DNA from: Kazachstania africana CBS 2517
Lineage: Eukaryota; Ascomycota; Saccharomycetes; Saccharomycetales; Saccharomycetaceae
Reading direction: 5' to 3'
DNA length: 64,000 bases
NCBI RefSeq assembly: GCF_000304475.1
Contig: NC_018945.1
Location: forward strand, 310,001 to 374,000
Position numbers and translations under genes: made by a program
Part shown: positions 1 through 9,608 of the stretch, piece after piece
How the letters are laid out: every line of letters begins with the position of its first letter
Position numbering within the stretch: position 1 is the first letter of the stretch
Notes under the pieces: model-generated
What the model was told of the DNA's origin: nothing
The model's input: only the letters and a program-made list of their open reading frames with translations
Databases searched by the model: none

Positions 1-2
1 GT

Positions 3-437
3 GCTGTTTCTTCTTCTGGTTTGTTAGCCACAATTGCAAGAGCCTTGGAACAGAAAGTTGAACAAGATTCTGTTTTAGCTGTCCTTTGTATCTTTGGTGT
101 CTTAATGTTAGTTGTTGGTACTTTTGTTTCCCATACCGTTTCAGCCATTATCATTATCCCATTAGTTCAAGAAGTCGGTGATAAATTATCAGATCCCAAA
201 GCTGCCCCTATTCTTGTCTTTGGTTGTGCATTATTAGCATCTGCTGGTATGGGTCTGGCCTCATCAGGTTTCCCCAATGTCACTGCTATCTCGATGGTAG
301 ATAAAAAAGGTGATAGATATTTAGATATGTTAAAGTTTATTCTGAGAGGTGTTCCATGTTCATTGATCGTCTTCGTTTGTGTCATCACAATTGGTTATGG
401 TATCATGTCAAGTATTCTTCACGGCGTTTCAACTTGA
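3..437 (+). CDS. PHO90: Low-affinity phosphate transporter, C-terminal part (Pho90/Pho87 type)
   Basis: Partial gene: the frame is open from the window edge (codon at 3) and ends in TGA at 435-437, so only about the last 144 residues are seen. They carry hydrophobic membrane segments and a stretch typical of the Pho87/Pho90/Pho91 family (FVSHTVSAIIIIPLVQEVGD, then GMGLASSGFPNVTAISMVD). These plasma-membrane carriers take up inorganic phosphate with low affinity; the SPX regulatory domain would lie at the N-terminus, outside the window. The neighbour UBP12 fits PHO90 of S. cerevisiae, but PHO87 is its duplicate and cannot be excluded from this fragment. Confidence 0.85.
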   Translation, partial: AVSSSGLLATIARALEQKVEQDSVLAVLCIFGVLMLVVGTFVSHTVSAIIIIPLVQEVGDKLSDPKAAPILVFGCALLASAGMGLASSGFPNVTAISMVDKKGDRYLDMLKFILRGVPCSLIVFVCVITIGYGIMSSILHGVST

Positions 438-935
438 AGTTATAAGGATCACTGTTTCTCAAGCATTCTGTCATTTTTCGTCCTATATGTACTATACTCT
501 ATATATTTTTATTGTTACCCAAATGAGGACGAGGGACAAGATAGTTTTCCCATCCTGTGTATAGCATTATATGTAACTCATCCATTTCAATATTATTCTA
601 AGAACTTAATGAACATTGCCCTACTATATCTGATCTTCTGCTATGGTAAGCTCATCTTCCTACCTAAGGCGAAATTATTGAAGTTTCGGAAAATTTTCAT
701 AACACCGGGCCCATCTCTTCAGCTAGAAGCATCAACAAAAAAGTTGTGAACAATTGAATGCAATCTGGCATTGACGTTAGTTCCACTGGACCTGAATCCC
801 AGGAATAAGGTAGATCAAAAAGGTTTCCTTCCAATTTTGTATATTTGCATCCTAGACTGGCATCTCAGCGCTATTCTACCTTATAATTTATAGAAAAAGG
901 TATACTTGCTAGAAGTTGATACTGATCAAAAAAAG
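438..935. other. Intergenic, PHO90-UBP12
   Basis: About 500 bases between two genes on the same strand. It should hold the PHO90 terminator and the UBP12 promoter. I see no RNA gene or repeat. A short open frame at 379-564 overlaps the end of PHO90 and has no support. Confidence 0.6.
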
Positions 936-3900
936 ATGGCTGAAGAAAAAGATGTTGAAATGCAATCTGAACAGGGGGACGTGCAAATACTAGAGAGTTC
1001 ATTTGATGAAAGTCTTGAAGTTGAGGATGATACTCAGGCTAATGTTGAACTTGAACTAGAGAACAGCGAAGAAGCCTCTAGTGATCCAGATGAAGTTGTG
1101 AAAGACCAGGAAAACATTAAACTTCTTAATGAAAGGAGACAAATTGTATTGGACCTACTAGAGCAATATAAGGTAATTGCAAAGGAGGGTGACAAAGTTT
1201 ATATTATACCGAAATTTTGGTACGACAATTTTTTCAACGAAGATGTTACTGATCCTGAACTTCTGGGCCCAATTGACACGACATTGATATGCAGAGATTA
1301 TGATAATTTTTTTTTAAAGGATTACGATGACTGCCCATATATATCTGTCCCGGAATCTATATTTCTCCAACTAGTTGAATGGCATGGTTTAAGCTCCAAT
1401 TCAGAACCTGTCCAAACAAACCTGGTACTAGACGAAGCAACAAATACATTGATCACTGAATATAATAAGCTATTTTACAGAGTACAATATCTGATAGATC
1501 CAAACGAAAAACCATACACGCGTAATACTAGAAATGCCAATAATATTAATTTTTTTACCATATCAACTTTGTCGACTTTAACTGAAGCTGCCAATAAAGC
1601 GTTAAATATTTTTTTCGAGCTTGAGTCTAATCTGAATATAGACTCTACTTCAGTACGGATATGGCTTGCAACCACCAGTATGGAGGAATCCATCCATAAA
1701 TCGAATTATCTGTTGGGACCAATCGATTTCTTATCGTACCAACCAAAGATACATGTTACAAAAGACTTGTTTGGAAAACAATTGAGAGATCTAAGTACCA
1801 CTGGTGGTAATTTTATCATTGAAGTGAAACAAATTGATAAAAATTATCATTGGGTTTCGAACTATTTTAAATACAATGATTTCCATCATGCCAAAGGAAC
1901 GATGGGCCTATCAAATTTGGGAAACACCTGTTATATGAACTCTGCACTACAGTGTTTGGTCCATATCCCACAATTACGGGACTACTTTTTATATAGTGCT
2001 TATGAGGCAGAACTTAACACAGATAACCTAATTGGGTACAAAGGTTATGTAGCGAAGGCCTTTTCTTCACTCGTCCAAAATTTATTTGGTGATACCATAA
2101 CTAAGCAAGGTACCAATTCCTCATTTGGACCGAATCATTTCAAATCTACAGTTGGTCATTTTAATTCAATGTTTTCAGGATATCTGCAGCAAGATTCACA
2201 AGAATTTTTGGCATTTCTATTAGATAGTTTGCACGAAGATTTGAACAGAATAATCAATAAACCCTCGACAGAAAAGCCATCGCTTAAAGAAGGAGATGAT
2301 TATAATGACCCTGCCGTTATCAAAAGCTTAGCAGATGAAACATGGAAAATGCATTTACTGAGAAATGACTCCGTAATTACCGACTTGTTTGTTGGTATGT
2401 ATAAATCCACTTTAGAATGCCCTGAATGTACAAATGTCTCGATTACATTTGACCCTTACAGTGATCTAACCCTACCATTACCAGTGGATTCAACTTGGTC
2501 ATCAAAGGTTAGAATTTTTCCTCAAAATTCACCACCATGCATACTAGAAATTGAGTTATCAAAAAATTCTACATATCAGGATTTGAAGAACTATGTAGCT
2601 AAATGTGCGCAAATGGATTCTGAAGACTTATATGGTTGTGAAGTTTTTAGTTATCAATTTTACAATAATTTTGAATCCGCAGAATCAAATTCACAATTTT
2701 TGCCCTTGAAGGATCTAATTTCAGAGTCTGACGTGGTTGTATTCTATGAACTGCCAAGAACCGCTGAAGATGATGTCATCGTTCCAATACTGAATACAAG
2801 AATCGAAGAGGGTTTTAATAAGTCTCATTTATTTGGTGTTCCATTCTTTATCGTACTTTCCCAAGAAGAATTGAATAATCCTACCTTAATCAGAAATAAA
2901 CTAGAAAAACTCTTTATAAATTTGAGTGGTGGATTCATTCAATTCCCTTCGACTTGTGTAGAGACACCAGAAAGATCATTGGATATGTTCCCATTACTGT
3001 CTGAGAAGTATTCAGAAGTTGCTCTTGCTACTTCAAAAGGATATATTGAAGAGGTCTTGAAGTACGCAACACCAAATGTTGTTGATGCTATAGACTTCTT
3101 TGAGGTTAAAATTTTGCAAGATGTCAATGAAAAACTGCGCCTAGAGTCGGAAGATGGCAAATTCTGGACGCCACAGTCACATATGAACCTGAATAAAATA
3201 AAAGCAATTAGTACTTTTGTTAGTCCTATCATAGCAGATATCTACAACTATAGAACTATTAGTTCTAATACTGCAAAAGAACCGACTGATGAAGAAGCCA
3301 AAAATGAAAATAAGGAGGTTGAAGAGGAAGAGCAAGAAGAGGAAAACGATGAGGAAGAACAACAAAAGGAAAATCTTGCTGACGTTCTGAGATCGCATAG
3401 CTTAATTGTCTGTGAATGGTCACTAGAATCTTCCAGGCTGGCATTTTCGGAGGAGAAGGTGATTAATTGGGAAAATCCAGGAGTCTTACAAAATGTAGAA
3501 CTAGAAGAATTGAAAACACAAAGAGAAGTAGATGGGTCCGATAAAGAAATCACTTTGAATGATTGTTTGAATCTATTTTCAAAACGGGAAGTGCTTGGAT
3601 TGAATGATTCTTGGTACTGTCCACATTGTAAAGAACACAGACAGGCCTCTAAAAGAATTCAACTATGGAATACTCCAGATGTACTTCTAATTCATTTGAA
3701 AAGATTTGAAAATCAAAGGTCATTTAGCGATAAAATTGATGCTACAGTGAATTTTCCGATTGAAAATCTTGATATGAGTCCATATTTAGTCCATAAGGAT
3801 GATCCAAGGGGCACGGTATATGATTTATATGCCGTTGATAATCATTATGGTGGATTAGGCGGTGGTCATTATACTGCTTACGTTAAGAATTTCATTGATA

Positions 3901-4451
3901 ACAAGTGGTATTACTTTGATGATTCTAGAGTTTATGAGACAGACCCTGAAAAGAGTGTAAGTGGATCAGCATATCTATTGTTTTACTTAAGACGTGGTTC
4001 TAATGAAAGCGGTGGAAGTGAACAATTACGTGAATTGATTAAAAAATCGAGATTCGAACATGAGCAAAAAATAAAGGAAATAAAAGATAAACAGGAGGAA
4101 TTGTACGAAACCAGTAAGACGAGCGAAGAGGACAATGAAGATGAAGATGAAGATGAAGATGAAGATGAATATGAAGATGCCATTGAAGAGGCAGAAGACC
4201 AAGCGTCATTAGTTAATAGAGATAGTTTTAAGACGGTACTAGTTGATAAAGAGCACAGCAATGAAAGTTTTGAAATAAGGCATATGAATGACGATGACGG
4301 ATCTGGTAGGCGGAAGATGAGATTATTGAATAAAATCTACAAGACAGAGTCATTGACGAAATCTGAGTCCACATCACCCATACTCCTGTCACCAACAGAG
4401 CCAGGCAATGTAACTGATAAAAATAGTTTGCCATCTGATAAATCTGAATAA
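936..4451 (+). CDS. UBP12: Ubiquitin-specific protease Ubp12
   Basis: Cysteine protease that removes ubiquitin from proteins (in S. cerevisiae, for example, the mitofusin Fzo1). The start is the ATG at 936; the frame opens ten codons earlier only at a TTG. The protein is 1171 residues. An N-terminal acidic leader is followed by a DUSP-like region. The catalytic Cys box GLSNLGNTCYMNSALQCL has Cys near residue 332. The His box GGLGGGHYTAYVKNF has His near residue 978, followed by WYYFDD. The catalytic domain is split by a long insertion containing an acidic E-rich stretch (about 790-820). CPEC and CPHC pairs resemble the structural zinc site of USP enzymes. Near the C-terminus a GATGAA-type repeat (about 4135-4175) encodes a Glu/Asp run. 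Length and order match S. cerevisiae Ubp12. Confidence 0.96.
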   Translation: MAEEKDVEMQSEQGDVQILESSFDESLEVEDDTQANVELELENSEEASSDPDEVVKDQENIKLLNERRQIVLDLLEQYKVIAKEGDKVYIIPKFWYDNFFNEDVTDPELLGPIDTTLICRDYDNFFLKDYDDCPYISVPESIFLQLVEWHGLSSNSEPVQTNLVLDEATNTLITEYNKLFYRVQYLIDPNEKPYTRNTRNANNINFFTISTLSTLTEAANKALNIFFELESNLNIDSTSVRIWLATTSMEESIHKSNYLLGPIDFLSYQPKIHVTKDLFGKQLRDLSTTGGNFIIEVKQIDKNYHWVSNYFKYNDFHHAKGTMGLSNLGNTCYMNSALQCLVHIPQLRDYFLYSAYEAELNTDNLIGYKGYVAKAFSSLVQNLFGDTITKQGTNSSFGPNHFKSTVGHFNSMFSGYLQQDSQEFLAFLLDSLHEDLNRIINKPSTEKPSLKEGDDYNDPAVIKSLADETWKMHLLRNDSVITDLFVGMYKSTLECPECTNVSITFDPYSDLTLPLPVDSTWSSKVRIFPQNSPPCILEIELSKNSTYQDLKNYVAKCAQMDSEDLYGCEVFSYQFYNNFESAESNSQFLPLKDLISESDVVVFYELPRTAEDDVIVPILNTRIEEGFNKSHLFGVPFFIVLSQEELNNPTLIRNKLEKLFINLSGGFIQFPSTCVETPERSLDMFPLLSEKYSEVALATSKGYIEEVLKYATPNVVDAIDFFEVKILQDVNEKLRLESEDGKFWTPQSHMNLNKIKAISTFVSPIIADIYNYRTISSNTAKEPTDEEAKNENKEVEEEEQEEENDEEEQQKENLADVLRSHSLIVCEWSLESSRLAFSEEKVINWENPGVLQNVELEELKTQREVDGSDKEITLNDCLNLFSKREVLGLNDSWYCPHCKEHRQASKRIQLWNTPDVLLIHLKRFENQRSFSDKIDATVNFPIENLDMSPYLVHKDDPRGTVYDLYAVDNHYGGLGGGHYTAYVKNFIDNKWYYFDDSRVYETDPEKSVSGSAYLLFYLRRGSNESGGSEQLRELIKKSRFEHEQKIKEIKDKQEELYETSKTSEEDNEDEDEDEDEDEYEDAIEEAEDQASLVNRDSFKTVLVDKEHSNESFEIRHMNDDDGSGRRKMRLLNKIYKTESLTKSESTSPILLSPTEPGNVTDKNSLPSDKSE

Positions 4452-4477
4452 GATCTGCATGTTGTTTAAAATAGTTA

Positions 4478-4496
4478 CATATATATATATATATAT
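4478..4496. repeat. (TA)n microsatellite
   Basis: Short run of alternating T and A in the UBP12-ELO convergent spacer. It is probably part of the 3' processing region, where TA-rich efficiency elements are common in yeast. Confidence 0.8.
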
Positions 4497-4620
4497 GTAT
4501 ACTAACGATTTATTTGTTTGTGAGTATACAATGAAAATTAACAAATCTAATAAATTTTTCTGTAATTGATAGGTCGTGAAGAAAAGAATGGAAAGAGAAA
4601 GCGGTAAGTGTATACCCAAA

Positions 4621-5622
4621 TCACTTTCTTTTTCTCAAACGCTGAGAAGGTGGGCCTTGAATCTCATCTACGCCAGATGAAGCAGCTATTTCTTCGGCAG
4701 CTTTCTTTGCTGCAGCAGTTTTCTTGATACCTCTACCTCTGTAAACTTCCATGTAGAAAGCGACGAATAGAAATAAATATGATGTAATTATTGCACAGCC
4801 TGCGAAGACTGAAGTTGTAGAACCGGTGCAATCACCACAATGAGGTAAAATAGGCATGAAAACGTAAGCCAACTTTTGATAGAATGCAAAATAAATAAAA
4901 AAGATGTCAATTATGAATTGTATAATTTGTAATCTTGTGACCCATTCTTTCCACCAAACTCGCACACCTCTAGCGGAAAGGAAGTAGTACCAGTACATTA
5001 TGACATGGACTGCCAGGTTCAAAGTGATGGGAACCCATGAGATGACAGTATTACCTACCAGTTCTGTGTAACATAATAAAGCGGTAGCGCCGTGATGGTA
5101 CGTATGTAAGAAAGTTAATTTCTTATGTTTCAACACTAAAAAGTAAGTGTCAATAAATTCCATGAACTTGACTAAATAGTTGAGATAGTATAGGGTCATC
5201 ATTGGTTGTGTCCATGATTCTATGTCGCAAATGGCTGAATAGAGACCTTTATAGTAGATAATTGGCAGTATCTGTTCCAGCATCAATACAAGTAGAACTA
5301 ATGAAGCAATAGTGAGGAATAGATTATGCAGTTGGCAAAGAAAATTCAATTTGAAGGGTTTTGTGTTTCTCAATAGTTCTCTCCCACCGAATATAATGAC
5401 ATAATAGGATGCAATGACCAATAAGACGGTGTGCAGATCACTTAGAGGCAATTGACCTGGAACAAAATCGAATTCTTTTGGAACGAATTTATTAAGTGAT
5501 ATGAAAGTAATAAATTCATCGAAGTTATCCCATAACGACATGTTAAAGAATGGTTTTTCGACGTTAGGGATGTACTCCAGTAATTGAGGGTATTTTTTTA
5601 CCACAGATTCGAGAAAAAACAT
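4621..5622 (-). CDS. ELO1: Very-long-chain fatty acid elongase (ELO family)
   Basis: ER condensing enzyme (3-ketoacyl-CoA synthase) that elongates fatty acyl chains with malonyl-CoA. The protein is 333 residues from an ATG at 5622. It has several membrane segments and the ELO signature LKHKKLTFLHTYHHGATALL, with the HxxHH box at about residues 173-177. The C-terminus is lysine/arginine-rich (RLRKRK), as expected for an ER retention tail. Position between UBP12 and CDC6 is that of S. cerevisiae ELO1. Sequence details look more like the duplicate ELO2/FEN1: the ILPHCGDC stretch, the basic tail, and a length between the two (310 and 347). The ELO1/ELO2 naming is therefore uncertain, while elongase function is secure. 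Confidence 0.95.
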   Translation of the reverse strand: MFFLESVVKKYPQLLEYIPNVEKPFFNMSLWDNFDEFITFISLNKFVPKEFDFVPGQLPLSDLHTVLLVIASYYVIIFGGRELLRNTKPFKLNFLCQLHNLFLTIASLVLLVLMLEQILPIIYYKGLYSAICDIESWTQPMMTLYYLNYLVKFMEFIDTYFLVLKHKKLTFLHTYHHGATALLCYTELVGNTVISWVPITLNLAVHVIMYWYYFLSARGVRVWWKEWVTRLQIIQFIIDIFFIYFAFYQKLAYVFMPILPHCGDCTGSTTSVFAGCAIITSYLFLFVAFYMEVYRGRGIKKTAAAKKAAEEIAASSGVDEIQGPPSQRLRKRK

Positions 5623-5888
5623 CTAAGAAAACAAATAAAAAGGATGGAAACAGACTATAGGGTCAATTGCAGGAGTAGCTATGTTCTCGTTGCGAATCCA
5701 CTTCAGTCGAGAACTATTACTGATTTAAGCCTTATATATAAGATCTTCGATACTCATCAGAAATTGCAAATATGCCGTCAAGACTGCATCAGTAGCAATT
5801 TTCGCCATTTAGAGAAAACTCGGGCCCAGAGAAACGGGGAAGAAATCCACGGAACTTGCAAATTTCAGGGTTGAGAAAACGAACCATA

Positions 5889-6009
5889 TTAGGGCTTGTG
5901 GCAATGATGGCCCGGTTCGGATCGTTTTGGTCGGATAGAGAGGGTTTACGGAGAAAACGGGTCGGATTTATATCGCAACCCTACTTTTTACAGTACCGAA
6001 ATGCCCTAA
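5889..6009. promoter_or_regulatory. Pair of Tbf1-type motifs
   Basis: TTAGGGCT at 5889-5896 is a perfect reverse match to the Tbf1 consensus ARCCCTAA. GCCCTAA at 6003-6009 is the core in the other orientation. Tbf1 sites in yeast mark many snoRNA genes and some protein genes. Assignment to a particular transcript is inference. Confidence 0.4.
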
Positions 6010-6326
6010 TAAAGATATGTAGTGGTTTATGCTGCTATCTGGAAGTATGTAGATTAGCGAGCTTTACGTGGCAATGGTTGATGAGTGGTACAAACCCCAT
6101 GCAACTCCGTAATATAGGAATAACTCTTGATTTTGCAATCCACAACAGCTACGCAAGTATTATTAAATGTCCCCACCAAGCTGGCACACATATGGTCTCG
6201 TAGTGACAAATCCGTTACCAGGTAGTTAAATTGATCTATACATCATTAACTTGTAATAAATATGCTCCGCTGCAAAAATCATCATGTGACATTTTCTTGC
6301 CGAAAATGGCTGGTCCCGATTGACAC

Positions 6327-6417
6327 TTTCCTTTTTAGGAACTGTGAGAAGTTCCTCAATCCGGACATCGCATAGTAAAAACCGGCCTGGCTGGGCGAGA
6401 ATTCCCCTTTTAGGAAA
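6327..6417 (+). promoter_or_regulatory. Two ECB-like Mcm1 sites of CDC6
   Basis: TTTCCTTTTTAGGAAC at 6327-6342 and TTCCCCTTTTAGGAAA at 6402-6417 closely fit the early cell cycle box TTWCCCNNNNAGGAAA bound by Mcm1 with Yox1/Yhp1. S. cerevisiae CDC6 is an ECB-controlled M/G1 gene, so the arrangement appears conserved. Confidence 0.7.
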
Positions 6418-6420
6418 CGC

Positions 6421-6527
6421 ACGCGTAAAGAATTCCTGAAAAATTTCATGCGATTAAATTAGTTAATACGGACACCAAATTGACCAAGCTGATCTTATTT
6501 CCCAATACGGAATGGTAATTGACGCGT
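6421..6527. promoter_or_regulatory. Two MCB elements of CDC6
   Basis: ACGCGT occurs at 6421-6426, four bases after the second ECB-like site, and again at 6522-6527. These are MBF (Mbp1/Swi6) binding sites, 127-233 bases upstream of the CDC6 ATG, consistent with late-G1 control. Confidence 0.65.
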
Positions 6528-6653
6528 ACCGCCATGCTTCTTAAATTAGAGGTAAAGAGTATATAAAGATGATAGTCAAGTATCATAGCTATATTGATGA
6601 GATAATGTATGTCATTCAAATAAAAAAGGTAAGTATTCAAGAAGATAATAATA

Positions 6654-8210
6654 ATGTTGGCTGAAGGACAAATAGAACTAGAACACATTGAGACACCAGC
6701 TCCTTTGGGTGAAAACATGATGCCAAGTACACCACATAAGTCAAAGAGATCTTATACTGAGACTGGCATGGTGACTCCTTCCAGATCTGTTGATTCGAAG
6801 AAAAGATTAAAATTAAACGTCACTCCATTAAAAGAACGTGAAATTAACGAGCCAATTACTCCCAGTTCGACGCCTTCAAGGCTCATATTCGGTAAAGAGT
6901 CCATATATTCTAGAACTAAGTCTCTTCTTCAGAGATCAGCTGCTGTTACAACAAATTCTGGTTTCCTCGTCAGTAGAAAACAACAATATGATGAAATAAT
7001 GAATTTCTTAGATACAAATGTCATGTCTCACCAAAGTAATTCGTTGTACATCACGGGGCCTCCAGGCACAGGTAAAACCGCTCAAGTCAGTCAAATAATC
7101 AGCAAAAACTTCTTACCTTTACAAGCACCGAGAGTTGCAAATGAAATGGAATTACCAAAAGACCTGTTAAATACTTCGTACTTTAAGTTATCAAATGGCA
7201 AAATAGAAGCTGTGGCTTTGACATCCATCAACTGTATAGCACTCAACGATGCTTCCTCTATTTTCAATAAAATTTACTCTTCTTTCTCCAAAGTAAACAA
7301 TACTCCAGTTAAAACAATGCAAGATTTACAAAGATTCATGGAATTGTACTCAGAAAAAGTAACTTTTGTCGTTGTCTTAGATGAAATGGATAAACTTTTA
7401 CGTACTTCAGTGAATGATACTATTGCAACAAGATTAATCTTTGAGCTTTTCCTCTTGGCTAAAATGCCAAGTATAAATTTCCTATTAATAGGTATTGCCA
7501 ACAGTCTGGATATGAAAGATAAATTTTTGTCAAGATTAAATTTAAGAAACGACCTATTACCAAAGACTTTAATTTTCCATCCTTATTCTGCTGACGAAAT
7601 GTACAACATTGTTATGAATAGAATCAGTATAATAGAAGATGACTGTATATTTAACCCTATGGCTATAAGATTTGCTGCCAAGAGATGTTCAGGTAATACA
7701 GGAGATCTCAGAAAATTATTCGACGTACTTAGAAATAGTATTGAAGTTGTTGAATTAGAATTAATTGCATCAAGGAAAAAATCAAACAAAGAATCTAAAT
7801 TAACAAAAGTGGGAATGCAACATATCGCAAAAGTCTTCAATCAAGTGTTAAATAGTACGTCAACTAGATCTAGAATGAACAAGTTGAACATGCAGCAACG
7901 TGTGATGCTATGTTCACTCGTGCATAGAGAAAAACTAGACATCTTCCAAAGTCATATTTCAATGGATGATGCTTTCGATTATTATTTCAGGTTATTATCC
8001 AAGAAGGATGTTTTAAAACCATTGAAAAGAAATGAGTTTTTAGAAATGTGTAACACTTTAGAAACGTGCGGTCTTGTAACGATAATATTTGGTAAATCAA
8101 ATGGTAAGACCAAACATACTGTAAAATTAATCAAAACCAATGTGGACGAAGCTGAGTTCCAGGAAGAAATCACCAAAATCGACCTATTGAAAAACTTCAT
8201 GCTTATTTAA
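6654..8210 (+). CDS. CDC6: Replication licensing ATPase Cdc6
   Basis: Nuclear AAA+ ATPase that binds ORC at origins and loads Mcm2-7 in G1. The protein is 518 residues (S. cerevisiae 513). Walker A is GPPGTGKT at 135-142 and Walker B is VVVLDEMD with DE at 243-244. The sensor region is ANSLDMKDKFLSRLNLR, and a C-terminal winged-helix region follows. The N-terminus has clustered S/T-P sites (TPHK, TPSR, TPLK, TPSR between about 26 and 76) beside basic residues. This is the expected CDK-controlled degron and nuclear-localisation region. The promoter carries ECB-like and MCB sites. Confidence 0.97.
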   Translation: MLAEGQIELEHIETPAPLGENMMPSTPHKSKRSYTETGMVTPSRSVDSKKRLKLNVTPLKEREINEPITPSSTPSRLIFGKESIYSRTKSLLQRSAAVTTNSGFLVSRKQQYDEIMNFLDTNVMSHQSNSLYITGPPGTGKTAQVSQIISKNFLPLQAPRVANEMELPKDLLNTSYFKLSNGKIEAVALTSINCIALNDASSIFNKIYSSFSKVNNTPVKTMQDLQRFMELYSEKVTFVVVLDEMDKLLRTSVNDTIATRLIFELFLLAKMPSINFLLIGIANSLDMKDKFLSRLNLRNDLLPKTLIFHPYSADEMYNIVMNRISIIEDDCIFNPMAIRFAAKRCSGNTGDLRKLFDVLRNSIEVVELELIASRKKSNKESKLTKVGMQHIAKVFNQVLNSTSTRSRMNKLNMQQRVMLCSLVHREKLDIFQSHISMDDAFDYYFRLLSKKDVLKPLKRNEFLEMCNTLETCGLVTIIFGKSNGKTKHTVKLIKTNVDEAEFQEEITKIDLLKNFMLI

Positions 8211-8395
8211 AGCACTTTCGTCTAATAAATCGTCATATACAATCCATATAGATAAATATAATATTCATGCATAATTTTTTTTTTCTATTTTGCTCTGACA
8301 TCAGAATCCCGCTTGGAAATATTTCTTTCAAAATAAAAGCATGTTGAACATGGCCGTAAGTTGAAGTGTCCTAATCTTCCTAGCGCAGACAATTG

Positions 8396-9547
8396 ATGGA
8401 ATTTTTGGATAGGCTCAAACCTCATGTACATATAATCATACTATGTATATGTTGGTACACAATTTCCTCACTGGGGTCACAGGTAACTAAAAAGATCTTA
8501 ACGGTTTGTCCTCTACCATTATTTTTAGGTGAATTCCAATTCATTTATACAGCGTTGCTAGCAGCCATATCATGTTATGCAGCCTCAAGATCTAATTCCA
8601 TTTATGAAATATTCCCGGTGGGTACTTTTCCTGACAAGGCAGCAAAAGTTATTATTACAAAGCCATCAAGACATATATTTGAAACAGTATTACCATTGGG
8701 TTTATTCCAGTTCGTAGGTAAATATTTTGGCCATACAGCTACATCACTAGTCCCTGTATCTACTGTAGCAAGTACAAAGACTTTATCTCCTGTATTTATA
8801 CTACTATTTCAAAAATTATTAAGAATTAAGACATTAAGATTTACCGGGGTGTTGTCCTTCAGTCTCATATCGTTGATTTTGGGAGTATGGATAATCGTCA
8901 GAGAAGACAGTAAATTTCATAGAACTTCTGTATCTGACGGTGATGGTTATTCTACTTATGGTGTATTTTGTGCGATAGTCTCAATGTTTATCTTCGTATT
9001 CCAAAATATTTACGGTAAGAAAGTGTTTACATTCAAATCAAGTACTTTGAAGCTTGATAATTTACATAGGGAAGAATCTCCGTTGCCGTTATATTCTGGT
9101 AAGAAGGTCGAAAGTAAGTTTAGACCGGTTCTTCCTGCTCAAAAATATGACAAATTGACCCTAATGATATATATCTCTACAGTAGGCTTCATGCTGTCGT
9201 TAGGTTGGTTTTTGACATTAGAATTCCCTGTGTTAGTAAGATACGTGATATACGAAGAAAAAATTGACAAAATTGAATACATTCCATGGAAACTTTTCTT
9301 ACTGAATGGTACTTTACATTTCGTGCAAGCTATGGTGACATTCCATCTATTAGGTGAATTATCAACTTTAACGTATTCAATCGCAAATCTAATGAAAAGA
9401 ATTGCAATTATTTCTGTCAGTTGGATAATAGCATCAAGATCGATCAATTACTTACAAGTGTTTGGTCTTCTAATCAATGCACTTGGTTTATTTTTATATG
9501 AAAGATGCAGTAATGAACAAAAGTTACAAAAATTGCGTCCAGAATAG
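8396..9547 (+). CDS. YJL193W: Triose-phosphate-transporter-family membrane protein (YJL193W type)
   Basis: Putative nucleotide-sugar or organic-phosphate transporter of the drug/metabolite superfamily; the substrate is unknown. The protein is 383 residues from the ATG at 8396 (a TTG lies one codon upstream in frame). About nine to ten hydrophobic segments are visible. The TPT-type region includes GKYFGHTATSLVPVSTVAST and, near the end, GELSTLTYSIANLMKRI. Position after CDC6 and before SOP4 matches YJL193W. The S. cerevisiae paralogue group includes SLY41, but the context favours YJL193W. Confidence 0.88.
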   Translation: MEFLDRLKPHVHIIILCICWYTISSLGSQVTKKILTVCPLPLFLGEFQFIYTALLAAISCYAASRSNSIYEIFPVGTFPDKAAKVIITKPSRHIFETVLPLGLFQFVGKYFGHTATSLVPVSTVASTKTLSPVFILLFQKLLRIKTLRFTGVLSFSLISLILGVWIIVREDSKFHRTSVSDGDGYSTYGVFCAIVSMFIFVFQNIYGKKVFTFKSSTLKLDNLHREESPLPLYSGKKVESKFRPVLPAQKYDKLTLMIYISTVGFMLSLGWFLTLEFPVLVRYVIYEEKIDKIEYIPWKLFLLNGTLHFVQAMVTFHLLGELSTLTYSIANLMKRIAIISVSWIIASRSINYLQVFGLLINALGLFLYERCSNEQKLQKLRPE

Positions 9548-9608
9548 AACTTGTGTATAATTTATATACATTTTTCTTTCAAGTTTTATAACATTTCATA
9601 TTTACCTC

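Larger units (their letters stand above)
5623..6653. other. Divergent intergenic ELO-CDC6
   Basis: About 1 kb between divergent starts, long for this genome. The CDC6-proximal part holds two ECB-like and two MCB sites (listed separately). The middle holds two Tbf1-type motifs (5889-5896 and 6003-6009) that neither gene clearly needs. Short open frames here (for example 5856-6203) have no recognisable product. Confidence 0.6.

Noticed and set aside
3177..4261. Antisense frames in UBP12 rich in Phe/Leu or Ser
   Set aside because: Mirror images of the acidic Glu/Asp-coding repeats of UBP12.
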